Source: Abditibacteriota bacterium (GTDB taxonomy: Bacteria; Armatimonadota; UBA5829). Taken from it: 7,411 bases of DNA. Numbering within the stretch: position 1 is the stretch's first letter; each line of letters begins with the position of its first letter. Both the position numbers and the translations under genes were made by a program. Below are positions 6,010-7,411 of the stretch, piece by piece. The notes under the pieces were generated by a model. The model made no database searches. It was not told the origin of the DNA and saw only the letters and a program-made list of their open reading frames with translations. The stretch spans positions 1 to 7,411 of the forward strand of contig JAGDAG010000186.1 of the NCBI GenBank assembly GCA_017959625.1, in the 5' to 3' direction.

Positions 6010-6020
6010 GGAGAGGACGG

Positions 6021-7411
6021 ATGCTGGAAAGATTTCTGGAAAAAACAGAATTTTCTTCTTATGAAGAGATGAAGCGGGATTTCAGGCTGAAGATACCCGA
6101 ACGCTTCAATTTTGCCTATGACGTGCTGGAGGAATGGGCAAAAACCGACCCGGACAAGCCCGCTCTTTTGTGGACAAATCCGGAGGGCGAGGAACGGCGT
6201 TTTTCCTTTGGCGACATAAACGCCTATGCCAACAGGGCCGCCAACGCCCTGGCGGGCTGCGGCGTGGGAAAGGGAGACGTGGTGGCCCTCATCATGAAGC
6301 GCCGCTGGGAATTCTGGCCCACCATCATGGCCTGCCACAAGCTGGGAGCGGTGGTGATCCCCATAAACCACCTGATGAAAAAGAAGGATTTCGTTTACCG
6401 CTTCAAAATGGTGGACGTGAAGGCTGTGGTGTGCGTCAACGAGGATATGGTGGTAAGGGAGATAGAAAAGGCCTTTGAGGAGTTTCCCGGGATACATACC
6501 CGTATCCTTGTCCGGGGCGAAAGGGAAGGCTGGAAAAGCTGGGACGCCCTGACGGAAGCGGCGTCGCCGGAATGGAACAAGGCCTGCCCCACGGAGAACC
6601 GCGACCTGATGCTGATGTATTTCACCTCCGGCACCACGGGCTTCCCGAAAATAGTGGCCCACGATTATCTGTATTCCCTGGGGCATATAGTGACGGCCAG
6701 ATACTGGCAGCGCTGCAGAGACGGCGGCCTGCACCTTACGGTCTCCGACACCGGGTGGGGCAAAAGCGTTTGGGGCAAGCTCTACGGCCAGTGGATATGC
6801 GGGAGCTGCGTGTTCGTTTACGACTACGACCGCTTCAACGCCCACGAGCTTTTGTCCCTGGTGGAAAAATACAGGATAACCTCGTTCTGCGCGCCTCCCA
6901 CCATTTACAGATTTTTTGTGAAGGAAGACCTTTCCCGCTACGATTTCTCGCATCTGGAGCACGTGACCACCGCCGGCGAAGCCCTGCATCCCGAGGTGTT
7001 CAACGTGTTTGAAAAGGCAACGGGCAAAAAGATATACGAGGCCTACGGCCAGACGGAAACTGTGGCCGTTCTGGGCACCTTTGAGGGAGTGGAGCCCCGT
7101 CCCGGTTCCATGGGAGTGGCGTCTCCCCAGTTCGACGTGGATACCATAGACGCGGACCTGAACCCTACCGAAGACGGCGACGACGGCGACCTGGTGATAA
7201 AGCTGCCGGAGGGAGAGCTTCCTCCGGGGCTCCTGAACTGCTATTACAACGACGCCGACAAAGAGATGATAAAGGAAAAGATCCGCAACGGCTTTTTCTT
7301 TACCGGCGATATGGCCTGGAGAGACGAGGACGGCTATTTCTGGTTCGTGGGCCGCAGCGACGATATAATCAAGACCTCCGGCTACCGGGTAGGGCCCTTC
7401 GAGATAGAAAG
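6021..7411 (+). CDS. AMP-forming acyl-CoA synthetase (ACS/MACS-like), 3' end outside window
   Basis: The frame opens at ATG 6021 (GAGAGGACGG just upstream, 11 nt after the regulator's stop) and stays open for 463 codons to the end of the window. The enzyme activates a carboxylate with ATP to an acyl-AMP and transfers it to CoA. Motifs visible: YFTSGTTGFPKIV from residue 200 (phosphate-binding A3), SDTGWGKSVWGKLYGQW (typical of acetyl/medium-chain acyl-CoA synthetases), YGQTET at 342-347 (A5), and TGDMAWRDEDGYFWFVGRSDD from residue 428 followed by IIKTSGYRVGPFEIE (A7/A8 hinge). The small C-terminal domain with the adenylation lysine lies beyond the window, so about 90-110 residues are missing. 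The N-terminus LKIPERFNFAYDVLEEWAK resembles medium-chain acyl/acetyl-CoA synthetases. Chain length cannot be told; acetate, propionate, short-chain or aryl acids are candidates. It is the last visible operon member, probably under the XRE-cupin protein. Confidence 0.95.
   Translation, partial: MLERFLEKTEFSSYEEMKRDFRLKIPERFNFAYDVLEEWAKTDPDKPALLWTNPEGEERRFSFGDINAYANRAANALAGCGVGKGDVVALIMKRRWEFWPTIMACHKLGAVVIPINHLMKKKDFVYRFKMVDVKAVVCVNEDMVVREIEKAFEEFPGIHTRILVRGEREGWKSWDALTEAASPEWNKACPTENRDLMLMYFTSGTTGFPKIVAHDYLYSLGHIVTARYWQRCRDGGLHLTVSDTGWGKSVWGKLYGQWICGSCVFVYDYDRFNAHELLSLVEKYRITSFCAPPTIYRFFVKEDLSRYDFSHLEHVTTAGEALHPEVFNVFEKATGKKIYEAYGQTETVAVLGTFEGVEPRPGSMGVASPQFDVDTIDADLNPTEDGDDGDLVIKLPEGELPPGLLNCYYNDADKEMIKEKIRNGFFFTGDMAWRDEDGYFWFVGRSDDIIKTSGYRVGPFEIE

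Noticed and set aside
5931..6989. A 352-codon minus-strand open frame
   Set aside because: It is antisense to the acyl-CoA synthetase, whose family motifs are unambiguous on the + strand; the minus translation has no recognisable motif.

Overview
The window reads as part of a bacterial chromosome with moderately high GC. Genes are tightly packed, all on the + strand, and nearly all start at ATG behind AGGAG-type ribosome binding sites. A glycyl-radical-enzyme activase, a full-length RNase J, and an XRE-cupin regulator next to an AMP-forming acyl-CoA synthetase together suggest an anaerobic or gut/sediment bacterium. The GC-rich genes use ATA (Ile) and AGA/AGG (Arg) unusually often. I cannot fix the phylum from the sequence; a Firmicutes-like or Armatimonadota/Abditibacteriota-like anaerobe is only a guess.

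Layout. (1) Bases 1-503 are the 3' two thirds of a radical-SAM glycyl-radical-enzyme activating protein. (2) Bases 504-1043 lack a confident gene. They hold the first copy of a hairpin-rich repeat, an A/T-rich stretch, a likely extended -10 promoter and a possible gene remnant. (3) Bases 1044-2447 encode a 467-residue exported protein of unknown function, AT-richer than its neighbours and ending in a Pro-rich linker and an amphipathic tail. It is closed by a strong intrinsic terminator (2463-2490). (4) Bases 2501-2588 are the second repeat copy; 63 bp (533-595 and 2526-2588) are identical. The two direct copies bracket the unknown gene. (5) From a promoter near 2636 runs an apparent operon: RNase J (2691-4364), a divergent YchF/DUF933-type P-loop protein with a C-terminal TGS domain (4374-5447), an XRE-cupin regulator (5458-6009) and an acyl-CoA synthetase cut by the window end (6021-7411). 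The gaps are 9-11 nt and no terminator lies between them.

How the parts fit. The operon joins RNA turnover (RNase J), a translation-associated nucleotide-binding protein (YchF-like) and a small-molecule-sensing regulator beside a carboxylate-activating enzyme. The last two form a familiar regulator/enzyme pair. The activase belongs to anaerobic glycyl-radical metabolism whose partner enzyme lies outside the window. The segment that known families do not explain is 505-2588: a duplicated structured element flanking an unknown secreted protein of different base composition. It is the best candidate here for something undescribed, but the sequence does not prove it is a mobile unit.
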